A DNA stretch of 49,231 bases from NCBI GenBank assembly GCA_938001915.1, contig CALLBD010000065.1, positions 1 to 49,231 on the forward strand, in the 5' to 3' direction. Origin of the DNA: an uncultured Caulobacterales bacterium. GTDB lineage: Bacteria; Pseudomonadota; Alphaproteobacteria; Caulobacterales; Maricaulaceae. Both the position numbers and the translations under genes were made by a program. Below, one piece after another: positions 24,492 to 31,634 of this stretch; position 1 is the stretch's first letter; each line of letters begins with the position of its first letter. The notes under the pieces were generated by a model. The model was given only the letters and a program-made list of their open reading frames with translations, ran no database searches and was not told the origin of the DNA.

Positions 24492-25097
24492 ATGCCGAAC
24501 CGTTCCGTCAGTCCTGAAATCGATCGCCTGATTAGCCTGCTGTCCAAATTGCCAGGTTTGGGTCCGCGTTCTGCACGGCGGGCGGCGCTGGCTTTATTAA
24601 AGAAACCGGACGCGCTGATGTCGCCGCTCGCGCAGGCGATGGCGGAGGCGGCGGAACGTATTTCCACCTGTAAAATTTGCGGCAATGTAGACTCGTCTAA
24701 CCCCTGTCATATCTGCACAACGCCGACACGCGATATGACGACGATTTGCGTGCTCCAAGATGTGTCTGATTTATGGGCGATGGAACGGGCAGGGGCTTTT
24801 CGCGGGTCGTACCACGTGCTGGGCGGAACGCTCTCCGCGCTGGACGGCGTGCGGCCTGAAGACCTTAATATTGCCAGCCTCATTCGGCGCGTATCAGACG
24901 GGGATATTGCCGAAGTTATCCTCGCTATGAATGCCACGGTCGATGGGCAAACTACGGCGCATTATATTACAGATCATCTGGAGCCCACAGGCGTAAAAAT
25001 CTCGCGCCTTGCCCACGGCGTCCCCGTCGGCGGGGAGTTAGATTATCTGGATGACGGCACCATCACCGCCGCCATGAAAAGCCGAAGACCGTTTTGA
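24492..25097 (+). CDS. recR: Recombination mediator RecR
   Basis: DNA repair protein of 201 aa that acts with RecF/RecO to load RecA at gaps. The helix-hairpin-helix [14 protein letters not shown] (about residues 19-32), the four-Cys zinc finger ([16 protein letters not shown], about 58-73) and the Toprim domain ([20 protein letters not shown], about 81-100; then [10 protein letters not shown] and [12 protein letters not shown]) are all present. The C-terminal [19 protein letters not shown] is canonical. A TATATC at 24480-24485 lies 6 nt before the ATG without Shine-Dalgarno, so translation may be leaderless. Confidence 0.96.
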   Translation: MPNRSVSPEIDRLISLLSKLPGLGPRSARRAALALLKKPDALMSPLAQAMAEAAERISTCKICGNVDSSNPCHICTTPTRDMTTICVLQDVSDLWAMERAGAFRGSYHVLGGTLSALDGVRPEDLNIASLIRRVSDGDIAEVILAMNATVDGQTTAHYITDHLEPTGVKISRLAHGVPVGGELDYLDDGTITAAMKSRRPF

Positions 25098-25131
25098 TGA
25101 TACGGATGACGGCGTTTCGCATTTATATCCT

Positions 25132-25785
25132 ATGACCCAGCTCTTTTCGAAAGTTCAATTTACCACTGCGTCATTCGCGTTAATCGGCATGAACCTTATT
25201 CCCTTGATTGGCGTGTTTTGGTTTGGGTGGGATGCGGGGACAATCGTGTTTCTCTATTGGCTTGAGAATGTCATCATTGGCGTCCTCAATATTCCCAAAA
25301 TTTTGTCGTGCCGGGCCTCCGCTTCCGGCCACCCAAATCGACGTGAGACACTGGGCGGGTTGTTGTTTCTCTCGGGCTTTTTCTCCATCCATTATGGTCT
25401 GTTTTGTTTCGGTCATTATATGTTTTTGGAAAGCACCTATGCGTCGCTTCCTGCATGGGAGGACATGTTAGCCGCTTTAACGCAGTCGGTTTTGCTTTGG
25501 TCTTTATTGGGTCTAACCTTTAGTCATATGATTTCTTTATTTGTGAATTTTTATGGTAAGGGCGAATATAAAACGCGGACGCCAAATAAGCAGATGTTTA
25601 TGCCCTATCCGCGCATTTTAATTCTGCATGTCGTGATTGTCTTTAGCGGCCTTATAGCCGTGGCATTGGGTGAGAGCCTAGCTATCTTAGTCTTGCTCAT
25701 CCTTGTGAAAATCGGTTTTGATTTGGCGGCGCATTTGGCAGAACATTCTAAAAAGGAAAGCTTCATCGCGCCCTCTGTGAATTAG
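25132..25785 (+). CDS. DUF6498 family integral membrane protein
   Basis: Integral membrane protein of 217 aa with about five to six hydrophobic helices (around residues 12-30, 36-55, 75-98, 112-135, 160-180, 185-203). The segment FWFGWDAGTIVFLYWLENVIIGVLN (quoted in part: LYWLENVIIG, about residues 43-52) is the recognised family hallmark; such proteins are widely annotated as DUF6498 with no known function. It follows recR by 34 bp on the same strand. A TATATCCT directly precedes the ATG. It converges on a small conserved gene. Confidence 0.78.
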   Translation: MTQLFSKVQFTTASFALIGMNLIPLIGVFWFGWDAGTIVFLYWLENVIIGVLNIPKILSCRASASGHPNRRETLGGLLFLSGFFSIHYGLFCFGHYMFLESTYASLPAWEDMLAALTQSVLLWSLLGLTFSHMISLFVNFYGKGEYKTRTPNKQMFMPYPRILILHVVIVFSGLIAVALGESLAILVLLILVKIGFDLAAHLAEHSKKESFIAPSVN

Positions 25786-25786
25786 C

Positions 25787-26122
25787 CTAAATTTCCTCGA
25801 GAATACTGCGCCCTTTTGCGCGGTGTCCGCAGGTCCAGCGCCATTTTTCATGTAAGCGAAGTTTTCCGCCCGGCAGGACTTCTGGCGTGGTCGTGCAATA
25901 GCCTGTCATGAGCGCTCCTCCGCGGTCGACGTGCTGATAGCGCATCTCCAATGTGCCGTCTTCTGCGACCATCCCAATGATTTGCCCGAAGCGAATATTT
26001 CCGCCTGAATAGGTGGCGGTCACCATCCCGCCGCTTTGCTCATATTTGAAAATCGTATCCGTGCCCGTTTGTGAACTATCGGAGGTGTCTACGGGCCTGA
26101 AAAGGCGTCCACCATAATACAT
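25787..26122 (-). CDS. Small conserved protein, often misannotated as N-acetylglutamate synthase
   Basis: Predicted beta-rich cytoplasmic protein of 111 aa. Blocks GGRLFRPVDTS near the N terminus, FKYEQSGGMVTATYSGGNIRFGQIIG (residues about 26-51, seen in part as ATYSGGNIRFG) and LRLHEKWRW near residue 93 are typical of a widespread small family. Database entries call it N-acetylglutamate synthase, but the protein has no GNAT acetyltransferase motif and is far too short, so I give no enzymatic function. Its ATG overlaps the rmuC stop by one base (TGATG), so it is translationally coupled to rmuC. Confidence 0.72.
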   Translation of the reverse strand: MYYGGRLFRPVDTSDSSQTGTDTIFKYEQSGGMVTATYSGGNIRFGQIIGMVAEDGTLEMRYQHVDRGGALMTGYCTTTPEVLPGGKLRLHEKWRWTCGHRAKGRSILEEI

Positions 26123-27264
26123 CAGCTGTCTCCGTCTGATACGAGTTTGAGGGTCGGTAACTCGTCTTCAATTCTGTCTGTGTCAAAATCAACGGTGCCG
26201 ATTTTTTTCGCGCGGGAGCTTATTTTCCGGGAGGAGATTTGGATGTCTGACATATCTTTATCGGCCATGCGGAAATGTTTTTGCAGGCGCGCGACGCGTT
26301 CATCGAGGCGCGCGACGTCTTCAGCCATGACAGACACTTCGCGCTTAATCAGCGCCGCATTTTTTTGAATTTCTGCATCATTCATCACCGCCTGCATTGT
26401 GTGAAGCGTCGCCATAAATGTCGTCGGGGAGACTATAATTACCCGCTGCGCAAAGGCCTTATCAACTACGGCATCAAATTGGTTATGAAGCTCCGCGAAG
26501 ATAGCGTCAGACGGCAAGAACATCAGCGCGAGTTCATAGGTCTCGCCTTCGACCAGATATTTACGCGAGATATCTTTCACATGTTTCAGCATGTCATTGC
26601 GGAAGTCGCGTTTCGCGCCTTCGGCTTCATAAGAGCCGTCCGCTTCAATCATCCGCCGCCAGCTTTCCATGGGGAATTTGCTATCTACCGCTACGTCACC
26701 ATGCGCGTCAGGCATATGGATGAGCGCATCGACGCGGGTGTTATTTGAAAGCGTATGTTGGAAAGTGAACGCCCGCGCGGGCAGGAAGGCTTTGATTAAA
26801 TCTTGCATTTGTTTTTCGCCAAATGCACCGCGCGCTTGTTTGTTGGATAGCACGGATTGCAGACCCGAGACTTCGCCCGCAAGCGCTTTGATATTATTTT
26901 GCGCTTGATCAATCAGGCCAAGACGTTCGTGGAGTTTAGAGAGATTTTCGCTATTGCGCGTTTGCACATGTTCCAAAGACTTCCCCACGCGGTCAGTCAC
27001 CCCCGCTAACCGCGTATCTAAAACAGAGGCGAAATTGGCGTCGCGTCTTTCGCTATCTTCTGCAAATTGCGCGAGGCGGCCTTGCAGGCGCGATTGCTCG
27101 CCGCGCATCTCGGCGAGGTGTTTTTGAAGCTCACGCGCTTCCGAGGAACGCCCGCTTCGCATGACCCAAGCGGTGATAAGGACGGCGGCCAGAACCAAGA
27201 GGGCTGCCAAAAGCAGTTCGGTTAACGTGATTGACGCGCCTGAAAACTCGACAATAGGTTCCAT
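26122..27264 (-). CDS. rmuC: DNA recombination protein RmuC family
   Basis: 380-aa protein with an N-terminal membrane helix (about residues 12-35), a long coiled coil (about 40-140) and the RmuC nuclease-like domain (about 150-350). The domain shows RGAFGEKQMQDLIKAFLP (about 144-161), VDALIHMPDAHGDVAVDSKFPMESW (acid and Lys of a PD-(D/E)xK fold: D..DSKFP), and LMFLPSDAIFAEL and VIIVSPTTFMATL further on. RmuC limits recombination between inverted repeats in E. coli. AAGGAGA is 8 nt before the ATG and lies inside a small palindrome. Confidence 0.93.
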   Translation of the reverse strand: MEPIVEFSGASITLTELLLAALLVLAAVLITAWVMRSGRSSEARELQKHLAEMRGEQSRLQGRLAQFAEDSERRDANFASVLDTRLAGVTDRVGKSLEHVQTRNSENLSKLHERLGLIDQAQNNIKALAGEVSGLQSVLSNKQARGAFGEKQMQDLIKAFLPARAFTFQHTLSNNTRVDALIHMPDAHGDVAVDSKFPMESWRRMIEADGSYEAEGAKRDFRNDMLKHVKDISRKYLVEGETYELALMFLPSDAIFAELHNQFDAVVDKAFAQRVIIVSPTTFMATLHTMQAVMNDAEIQKNAALIKREVSVMAEDVARLDERVARLQKHFRMADKDMSDIQISSRKISSRAKKIGTVDFDTDRIEDELPTLKLVSDGDS

Positions 27265-27270
27265 CTTTGT

Positions 27271-27285
27271 TCTCCTTGAAGGAGA
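27271..27285. repeat. Palindrome containing the rmuC ribosome-binding site
   Basis: TCTCCTT-G-AAGGAGA is a perfect inverted repeat located between the desaturase stop and the rmuC start (both on the minus strand). As RNA it could form a 6-bp stem with a 3-nt loop that would hide the Shine-Dalgarno AAGGAGA of rmuC. Confidence 0.5.
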
Positions 27286-27300
27286 GCTGTGCCATGTTTT

Positions 27301-28215
27301 TTAGGCGTTGGGAAGAGGGGCTCTTTCAGTTAAATCATCGATGTCATGGCGCGGCTTCGATACATCAAAGGCCAGACCCGTTTTCTCAAGCGCTGAGATG
27401 ATATGCCAAGCGGGATCAAACTCGCCTGCCTCAAGGCCGATTTGCGCGCTCTCTGGAAAAGCATGATGATTATTGTGCCAACATTCCCCATGGGTGAGTA
27501 GTCCTCCCAGCCATCCTTGGAGCTTCAGATTGGAGGCTTGCACACCCGCGTGTTTAACGTCCCATCGTCCGGGGCCAGGATTGTGACAAATATAGGTGAC
27601 GGTCCAATGCCCGATTGTGCTGAGAGCGACGCGAAGGAAAACGCCCCAGAGTACAAAGGCTAACCCGCCCAGAAGATAAAGGAGGATGCCAAAGATGATT
27701 TGGTGGAGCCGCCAAAATCTATCTAAATGCGCTAAAAAGCGGTCTTTCGAAATTTCGGGTTCAATCTTTATGCGCGGCGGATGGTTAAATTTAAATCGGT
27801 AAAAAAGCTGCCAAGATATATCTCGCCAATATCCTTTTTCATGCGAAAAATAAGGATGGCAATTCGGTGCTCGCTGCGCCCAATCTCGCGTGTCGTGAAT
27901 TTCAATAACAGCTGATGGTCCGCCAATTCCGACGAGCGTGCCGATGTATAAAAGACAATAGCGCAGCCATGGTACGGTCTTAAAACTACGGTGAATCATC
28001 ATGCGGTGCATGCCCACAGAATGCCCCAGAAGAAGCGTGAGATAGGTCAGGGTTAAACCCAAACCCACAGCGGTGAGGTTTGTGTAAAACGGGGCAAGTC
28101 CAATCCCAAATACAATCATGCCGCCCGTCCACAATATTTTCACGGGGTCAAGCTTGACCCGCCCCTGAACGGGGCAGGCCTCAGCGGTTTCAATCCGGTG
28201 TACGGGCGCCATCAT
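27301..28215 (-). CDS. Fatty-acid desaturase-like membrane protein (second copy)
   Basis: Integral membrane protein of 304 aa in the acyl-CoA/fatty acid desaturase superfamily. First His box HSVGMHRMMIH (about residues 65-75) and third His box CWHNNHHAFPES (about 245-256) are conserved. The second box, normally H-x-x-H-H, reads HDTRDWAQ near residue 108, so two usual iron ligands are replaced by Arg and Asp. Several hydrophobic helices lie around residues 28-60, 84-103 and 175-205. It overlaps the upstream paralogue by 4 bp and ends the GbsR-led operon. Substrate and reaction are unknown; altered chemistry is possible. Confidence 0.82.
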   Translation of the reverse strand: MMAPVHRIETAEACPVQGRVKLDPVKILWTGGMIVFGIGLAPFYTNLTAVGLGLTLTYLTLLLGHSVGMHRMMIHRSFKTVPWLRYCLLYIGTLVGIGGPSAVIEIHDTRDWAQRAPNCHPYFSHEKGYWRDISWQLFYRFKFNHPPRIKIEPEISKDRFLAHLDRFWRLHQIIFGILLYLLGGLAFVLWGVFLRVALSTIGHWTVTYICHNPGPGRWDVKHAGVQASNLKLQGWLGGLLTHGECWHNNHHAFPESAQIGLEAGEFDPAWHIISALEKTGLAFDVSKPRHDIDDLTERAPLPNA

Positions 28216-29177
28216 AGGGCAGGTCTTATCTTTGCGGCGCTAGGCGCGGCCCCCATTTTTTCCGTTGGGATAAGGGGTTCTGCGTGATGTTTTTCGGGCG
28301 GAATTGTCCCTGGGGTGACGAGATCCCATACGAGGCCTATTTTTTCAAAGGCGCGCAAGACCCACCATCCCGGGTCGAACTCATTTCGGCGTAGACCCAT
28401 GCGCGCGCTCTCAGGAAAAGCGTGATGGTTATTATGCCAACATTCCCCAAAGGTAATGAAGCCGAGCAGGGCGAAGGGACCCGGCACATTGTGACCTTGG
28501 ACGCCGTGGGTGGGAATGTGGAACTTGCGCGGGCCGTGATTATGCGCAAACCAACCGATGAGCCAATGGCCGGTAATGGAAATCACAATCCGTCCACTAA
28601 TGCCCCAGGCCACCCAGCCCCAATCGCCCCAGAGATATAGCAGAATGCCAATCGGAATTTGCTGCAGCCAAACCGTGCGCTGCAAGAAAATCATAAAGGG
28701 ATCTTTCGTCAATTTATCAGGGAATTGGATGTCGGGCCCATTGTCTAGGGTCAGTTTTAAATGGGTCTGATGGAGCCAATCGCGGGGGATTGAACTATGT
28801 TGGGAAAAGAAGGCATGGCACCTGTCTTGGCGCTGCGCCCAATCGCGGAGGTCATGGGCCCGCATCATTGTGAAGGGTCCGCCTAATCCGACCAGCGTGC
28901 CCAAATAAGCGCCAAAACGCGCGAGCCAGAGCGGGCAGTCGAAACTCTCATGGATAAGCTTGCGATGCATACCCAAACTATGCCCCCCGCAGAGAATAAG
29001 AATAGAGAGCGCGAGATAGGCCCCGAAAGCGCCGAGGCTAAATTGCGTCATGCCTATGGTTATCCAGAAAATAAAATGCCCTGTGAACCAAAGGGATTTT
29101 GCGGGCGCCCAGCTGAGCTTTCCGTCCACTGTATTGGAGTCGGGGTTATGCTGAATTCGGTCTAAAATCTCACGCAT
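28212..29177 (-). CDS. Fatty-acid desaturase-like membrane protein (first copy)
   Basis: 321-aa paralogue of the next gene. First box GHSLGMHRKLIH (about residues 64-75), third box CWHNNHHAFPES near 243-254, and the modified second box HDLRDWAQ near 108-115. Between boxes two and three it keeps a long loop with Trp and His residues, and a helix pair around 175-200. The C-terminal 30 residues are low complexity. It overlaps the SRPBCC-like gene upstream by 8 bp and the next desaturase gene by 4 bp, so all are likely translated from one message. Two copies in tandem suggest a heteromer or two substrate specificities; that is inference. Confidence 0.82.
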   Translation of the reverse strand: MREILDRIQHNPDSNTVDGKLSWAPAKSLWFTGHFIFWITIGMTQFSLGAFGAYLALSILILCGGHSLGMHRKLIHESFDCPLWLARFGAYLGTLVGLGGPFTMMRAHDLRDWAQRQDRCHAFFSQHSSIPRDWLHQTHLKLTLDNGPDIQFPDKLTKDPFMIFLQRTVWLQQIPIGILLYLWGDWGWVAWGISGRIVISITGHWLIGWFAHNHGPRKFHIPTHGVQGHNVPGPFALLGFITFGECWHNNHHAFPESARMGLRRNEFDPGWWVLRAFEKIGLVWDLVTPGTIPPEKHHAEPLIPTEKMGAAPSAAKIRPAL

Positions 29178-30147
29178 TTTCAGGGGCCTTCCCTATGATA
29201 TGGGTCAAGAGATACTCCGCGCTTTCGCCTATGGCGCGCCTTTGCATGGGACCAAAATACCAAGCAGGATCTAAGGTGCGGCGATAGCGTATGGTTAGGC
29301 TAACCTGGGTGCTCCCATCGGTCTGCGGAAGCATCTTAATTTGGGTGCCGTGGATTTGGAGATAGTGCGAGAAATAGCTCGTATCTTTGGTGACTTCGGT
29401 TTCGACGAAAAGCGGTTTTACGGTTTTCATCGCAATGCGCGTCTCGCCTTTATGAACATTGGTGAAACCCCATTTGCGATAAGTGAAATAGGCCGTATGG
29501 GTTGCGCCTTGTTCAAATTTCGGGGCTTCAATCCGCTCTGGGAGTGGAAAAATGGAGAGGAAGGCGCTGCGCTTCGCGTCCAGATGGACAGGCCGCGCAA
29601 GGTTCGCATGTATCTGCTCAGGCGTAAGGTTTAGCACTTGCGTGCGGGTGATAACCTCCTCGCGCGGGAAACTCGTTGTATCGGTCAAGCCTTCGACAGA
29701 GACAATGATGACCGCCAAGGGTACAAAGCTGGCGCGGAATACATCTGATTTTTTAAATCGCTCTGGGTCAGCTTGATGCGGGGTCATTAAAATGGCGAGC
29801 AGCGCAAAGAAAATATAAATTGGCGCCGCCATGATGACGCAAATGAAGCCTTCAAATAAAATCGCAGAGCTTGCCAGCATTACAATCAGCGTGGCGAGCA
29901 AATGCCTTCCAATCCGTTTCGTGCGGCTCCAGCCTTTGGGTTGCGGGATGAAAACATAAAGAATAACCCCAATGAGATAGGGGATGAGGCAATAGAAAAA
30001 TGACGTCGTGGCAAAGCGAGAGTCGAGGCCCAGCCGTGTTATCATCGTCACCACACCCAGAATAAGCATATAGCGAATCCAGATGGGTTTCGGCCCGCCC
30101 GTGAGGAGTTGTTGTAATTTAGTGTTCAATTTGCGGCCCCATATCAT
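29170..30147 (-). CDS. Membrane protein with C-terminal START/SRPBCC-like domain
   Basis: About 325 aa. Four to five membrane helices occupy roughly residues 22-150, followed by a soluble part (about 155-320) with the pattern of a polyketide cyclase/START fold: repeated amphipathic strands, GETRIAMKTVKPLFVETEVTKD and a C-terminal long helix (RRAIGESAEYLLTHIIG). The open frame reaches 30240, but ATG 30147 (overlapping the DUF4166 gene by 29 bp) excludes a residue stretch antisense-like in composition and puts the first helix near the N terminus. A lipid-binding role in the operon is plausible but unproven. Confidence 0.62.
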   Translation of the reverse strand: MIWGRKLNTKLQQLLTGGPKPIWIRYMLILGVVTMITRLGLDSRFATTSFFYCLIPYLIGVILYVFIPQPKGWSRTKRIGRHLLATLIVMLASSAILFEGFICVIMAAPIYIFFALLAILMTPHQADPERFKKSDVFRASFVPLAVIIVSVEGLTDTTSFPREEVITRTQVLNLTPEQIHANLARPVHLDAKRSAFLSIFPLPERIEAPKFEQGATHTAYFTYRKWGFTNVHKGETRIAMKTVKPLFVETEVTKDTSYFSHYLQIHGTQIKMLPQTDGSTQVSLTIRYRRTLDPAWYFGPMQRRAIGESAEYLLTHIIGKAPENA

Positions 30148-30850
30148 CACGAAACCGGACTCGTTGGTCGAGCATTTTACCGAACCATTTATGTTCCAAT
30201 TGCAATGTGAAAACGAACTCGCCGCCGCCGAGCTCCTCATGGCCTGCGCGTAAGAGTTTTGGCCCGAGCCAGCGCGGTAGGGTTAAGCGCAAATGTTTCC
30301 CCTTTTTCTTCCAAGGCCCTGGCACATCCCAGAAAATATCTTCGGCGCGAAAAACAAGCTCTTCGCCTTCAACGCAGGGGCGCAGGCTCATGCCAATTCC
30401 GCCGCCAATATGTTCTTCAATACCCGTCGCGCCTGTGAAACGTTTTGCGCTTTGGATGATTTGCGGGAAGGGACGTTTGGCATCTTGCCGCGCATATTGG
30501 CGCATCCAAATTTGTCCATTATGGCCGCCGTCAAAACTTGGGGCTTCTGTGACTGTTACGATGGCGGCTGCGCCTGCATTGTGTGTGTCGAGCGGCAAAG
30601 GCGCGCCGATGAGCTTCAGGGCCTTATTGAGGATATGCCCCCAACGATTGACGTGATTATATTCGACTTGGCCTTTATAGATAATGGCGTCGCCAATTTG
30701 CACGCGGCGGCCAAAACGTTTGCGAACCGCTAGGGGCAGGCGTTTCCAATCTGTATCGTTAAATAATTGGCGAAATCTCAAATCGCCAATATGTTGCGGA
30801 TATTTAGGCGCTGTGCCCCACTCCGCATCTTCAAATCTATAGGCGACCAT
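30119..30850 (-). CDS. DUF4166 domain protein
   Basis: Predicted soluble protein of 243 aa. Residues about 25-240 match the DUF4166 pattern: LFNDTDWKRLPLAVRKRF near 30-47, GHILNKALKLIGAPLPL near 72-88, EHIGGGIGMSL near 147-157 and GGGEFVFTLQLEHKWFGKML near the C terminus. Its function is not established. Elsewhere DUF4166 occurs alone or fused to saccharopine dehydrogenase-like or other membrane-linked domains. It lies 17 bp after the GbsR-type regulator and overlaps the next gene, so it belongs to the lipid-related operon. Confidence 0.82.
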   Translation of the reverse strand: MVAYRFEDAEWGTAPKYPQHIGDLRFRQLFNDTDWKRLPLAVRKRFGRRVQIGDAIIYKGQVEYNHVNRWGHILNKALKLIGAPLPLDTHNAGAAAIVTVTEAPSFDGGHNGQIWMRQYARQDAKRPFPQIIQSAKRFTGATGIEEHIGGGIGMSLRPCVEGEELVFRAEDIFWDVPGPWKKKGKHLRLTLPRWLGPKLLRAGHEELGGGEFVFTLQLEHKWFGKMLDQRVRFRDDMGPQIEH

Positions 30851-30867
30851 TTTGCCGCTCCTTTAAC

Positions 30868-31428
30868 TCATTTTGTTTTGTGTCCTAAGTTCAGAAGTCT
30901 CACCACAGTGTCCCCCATGGAGACGAGGCGAGAGAGCGTTGAGGAGGGGAGCGACGACATTTTTGTGTACCAACGGTCCATTGTCGCGGTGAATTCATGC
31001 ATTTCGCGCAAGCGTTTAATTTGCTCGTCGCTGACCTGATGGTCGCCTGCGGCGGTAGCCAAACAATCGGTGAGAGTCGCGAGGGCAGGGTCAATTTCGC
31101 GGGCTTTTCGGGCGGCCGCGATGTGGCGCGCCACCTGCCAGACATCTGTTTCCGCGACGAAATGATCGCGCCTATCGCCTGCAATGGGCTGACGTTTAAT
31201 AAGTTTGAGGGCGAGGAGTTCTTTGAGGCTATTACTGACATTGCTGCGCGCGACCTGAAGCTGGTTTTGAATATCTTCCGCGTTCAAGGGCCGCTCCGTG
31301 AGATACATGAGCGCATGGATTTGCGCGACTGTACGGTTCACGCCCCAAGTCCCGCCCAAATCACCCCAATGCAGGATGAATTGTGTAACGGCTTCAGGTG
31401 TTTGTGTTTTATCAGTTATTTCTGTCAT
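30868..31428 (-). CDS. GbsR/MarR-type transcriptional regulator
   Basis: 186-aa regulator at the head of a five-gene operon. The winged helix is at about residues 20-100: WGVNRTVAQIHALMYLTERPLNAEDI, the recognition region LQVARSNVSNSLKELLALKLIKR, and a wing RQPIAGDRRDHFVAE. The C-terminal half is a helical dimerisation domain, as in GbsR. Members sense choline or other small molecules or control membrane genes. The promoter, start codon and a perfect inverted repeat overlap, so autorepression is likely. With -10 to ATG spacing of 6 nt and no Shine-Dalgarno, it is probably translated from a leaderless mRNA. Confidence 0.85.
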   Translation of the reverse strand: MTEITDKTQTPEAVTQFILHWGDLGGTWGVNRTVAQIHALMYLTERPLNAEDIQNQLQVARSNVSNSLKELLALKLIKRQPIAGDRRDHFVAETDVWQVARHIAAARKAREIDPALATLTDCLATAAGDHQVSDEQIKRLREMHEFTATMDRWYTKMSSLPSSTLSRLVSMGDTVVRLLNLGHKTK

Positions 31429-31437
31429 AACAGAAAT
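31418..31437. promoter_or_regulatory. Perfect inverted repeat (candidate operator) over the GbsR-type gene start
   Basis: ATTTCTGT-CATA-ACAGAAAT: two 8-bp arms in perfect inverted repeat with a 4-bp centre. The ATG of the regulator (31428-31426 on the minus strand) lies in the centre. The repeat touches the -10 region and the predicted transcription start, a position where a bound dimer would block transcription. Confidence 0.65.
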
Positions 31438-31463
31438 ATGAGGAATTTATTATTAGATGTCAA
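31435..31463 (-). promoter_or_regulatory. Sigma-70-type promoter of the GbsR-led operon
   Basis: On the minus strand: TTGACA (31463-31458), a 17-nt spacer, then CATATT (31440-31435), 6 nt before the A of the start codon. The -35 is perfect, the -10 matches 4 of 6. The predicted transcription start coincides with the ATG. Confidence 0.6.
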
Positions 31464-31634
31464 GCTGATTGTTTCAATTTATCATATGCTGGTTGCTGCA
31501 TTGGGTTTTATTGCCGCTACACCGTCATTTTCAGTCGCGGCGGCTTCAATTATATGGGTGACTATTAGCAGGCGAAGCTTTTCTTCAGATTACAGGGCGG
31601 TGGGACTGAGGCTTTTCCAGGGTGTCTGTTCTTA

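Noticed and set aside
25787-26122. N-acetylglutamate synthase
   Set aside because: The name is carried in databases for this small family, but the protein has no acetyltransferase motif and only 111 residues.
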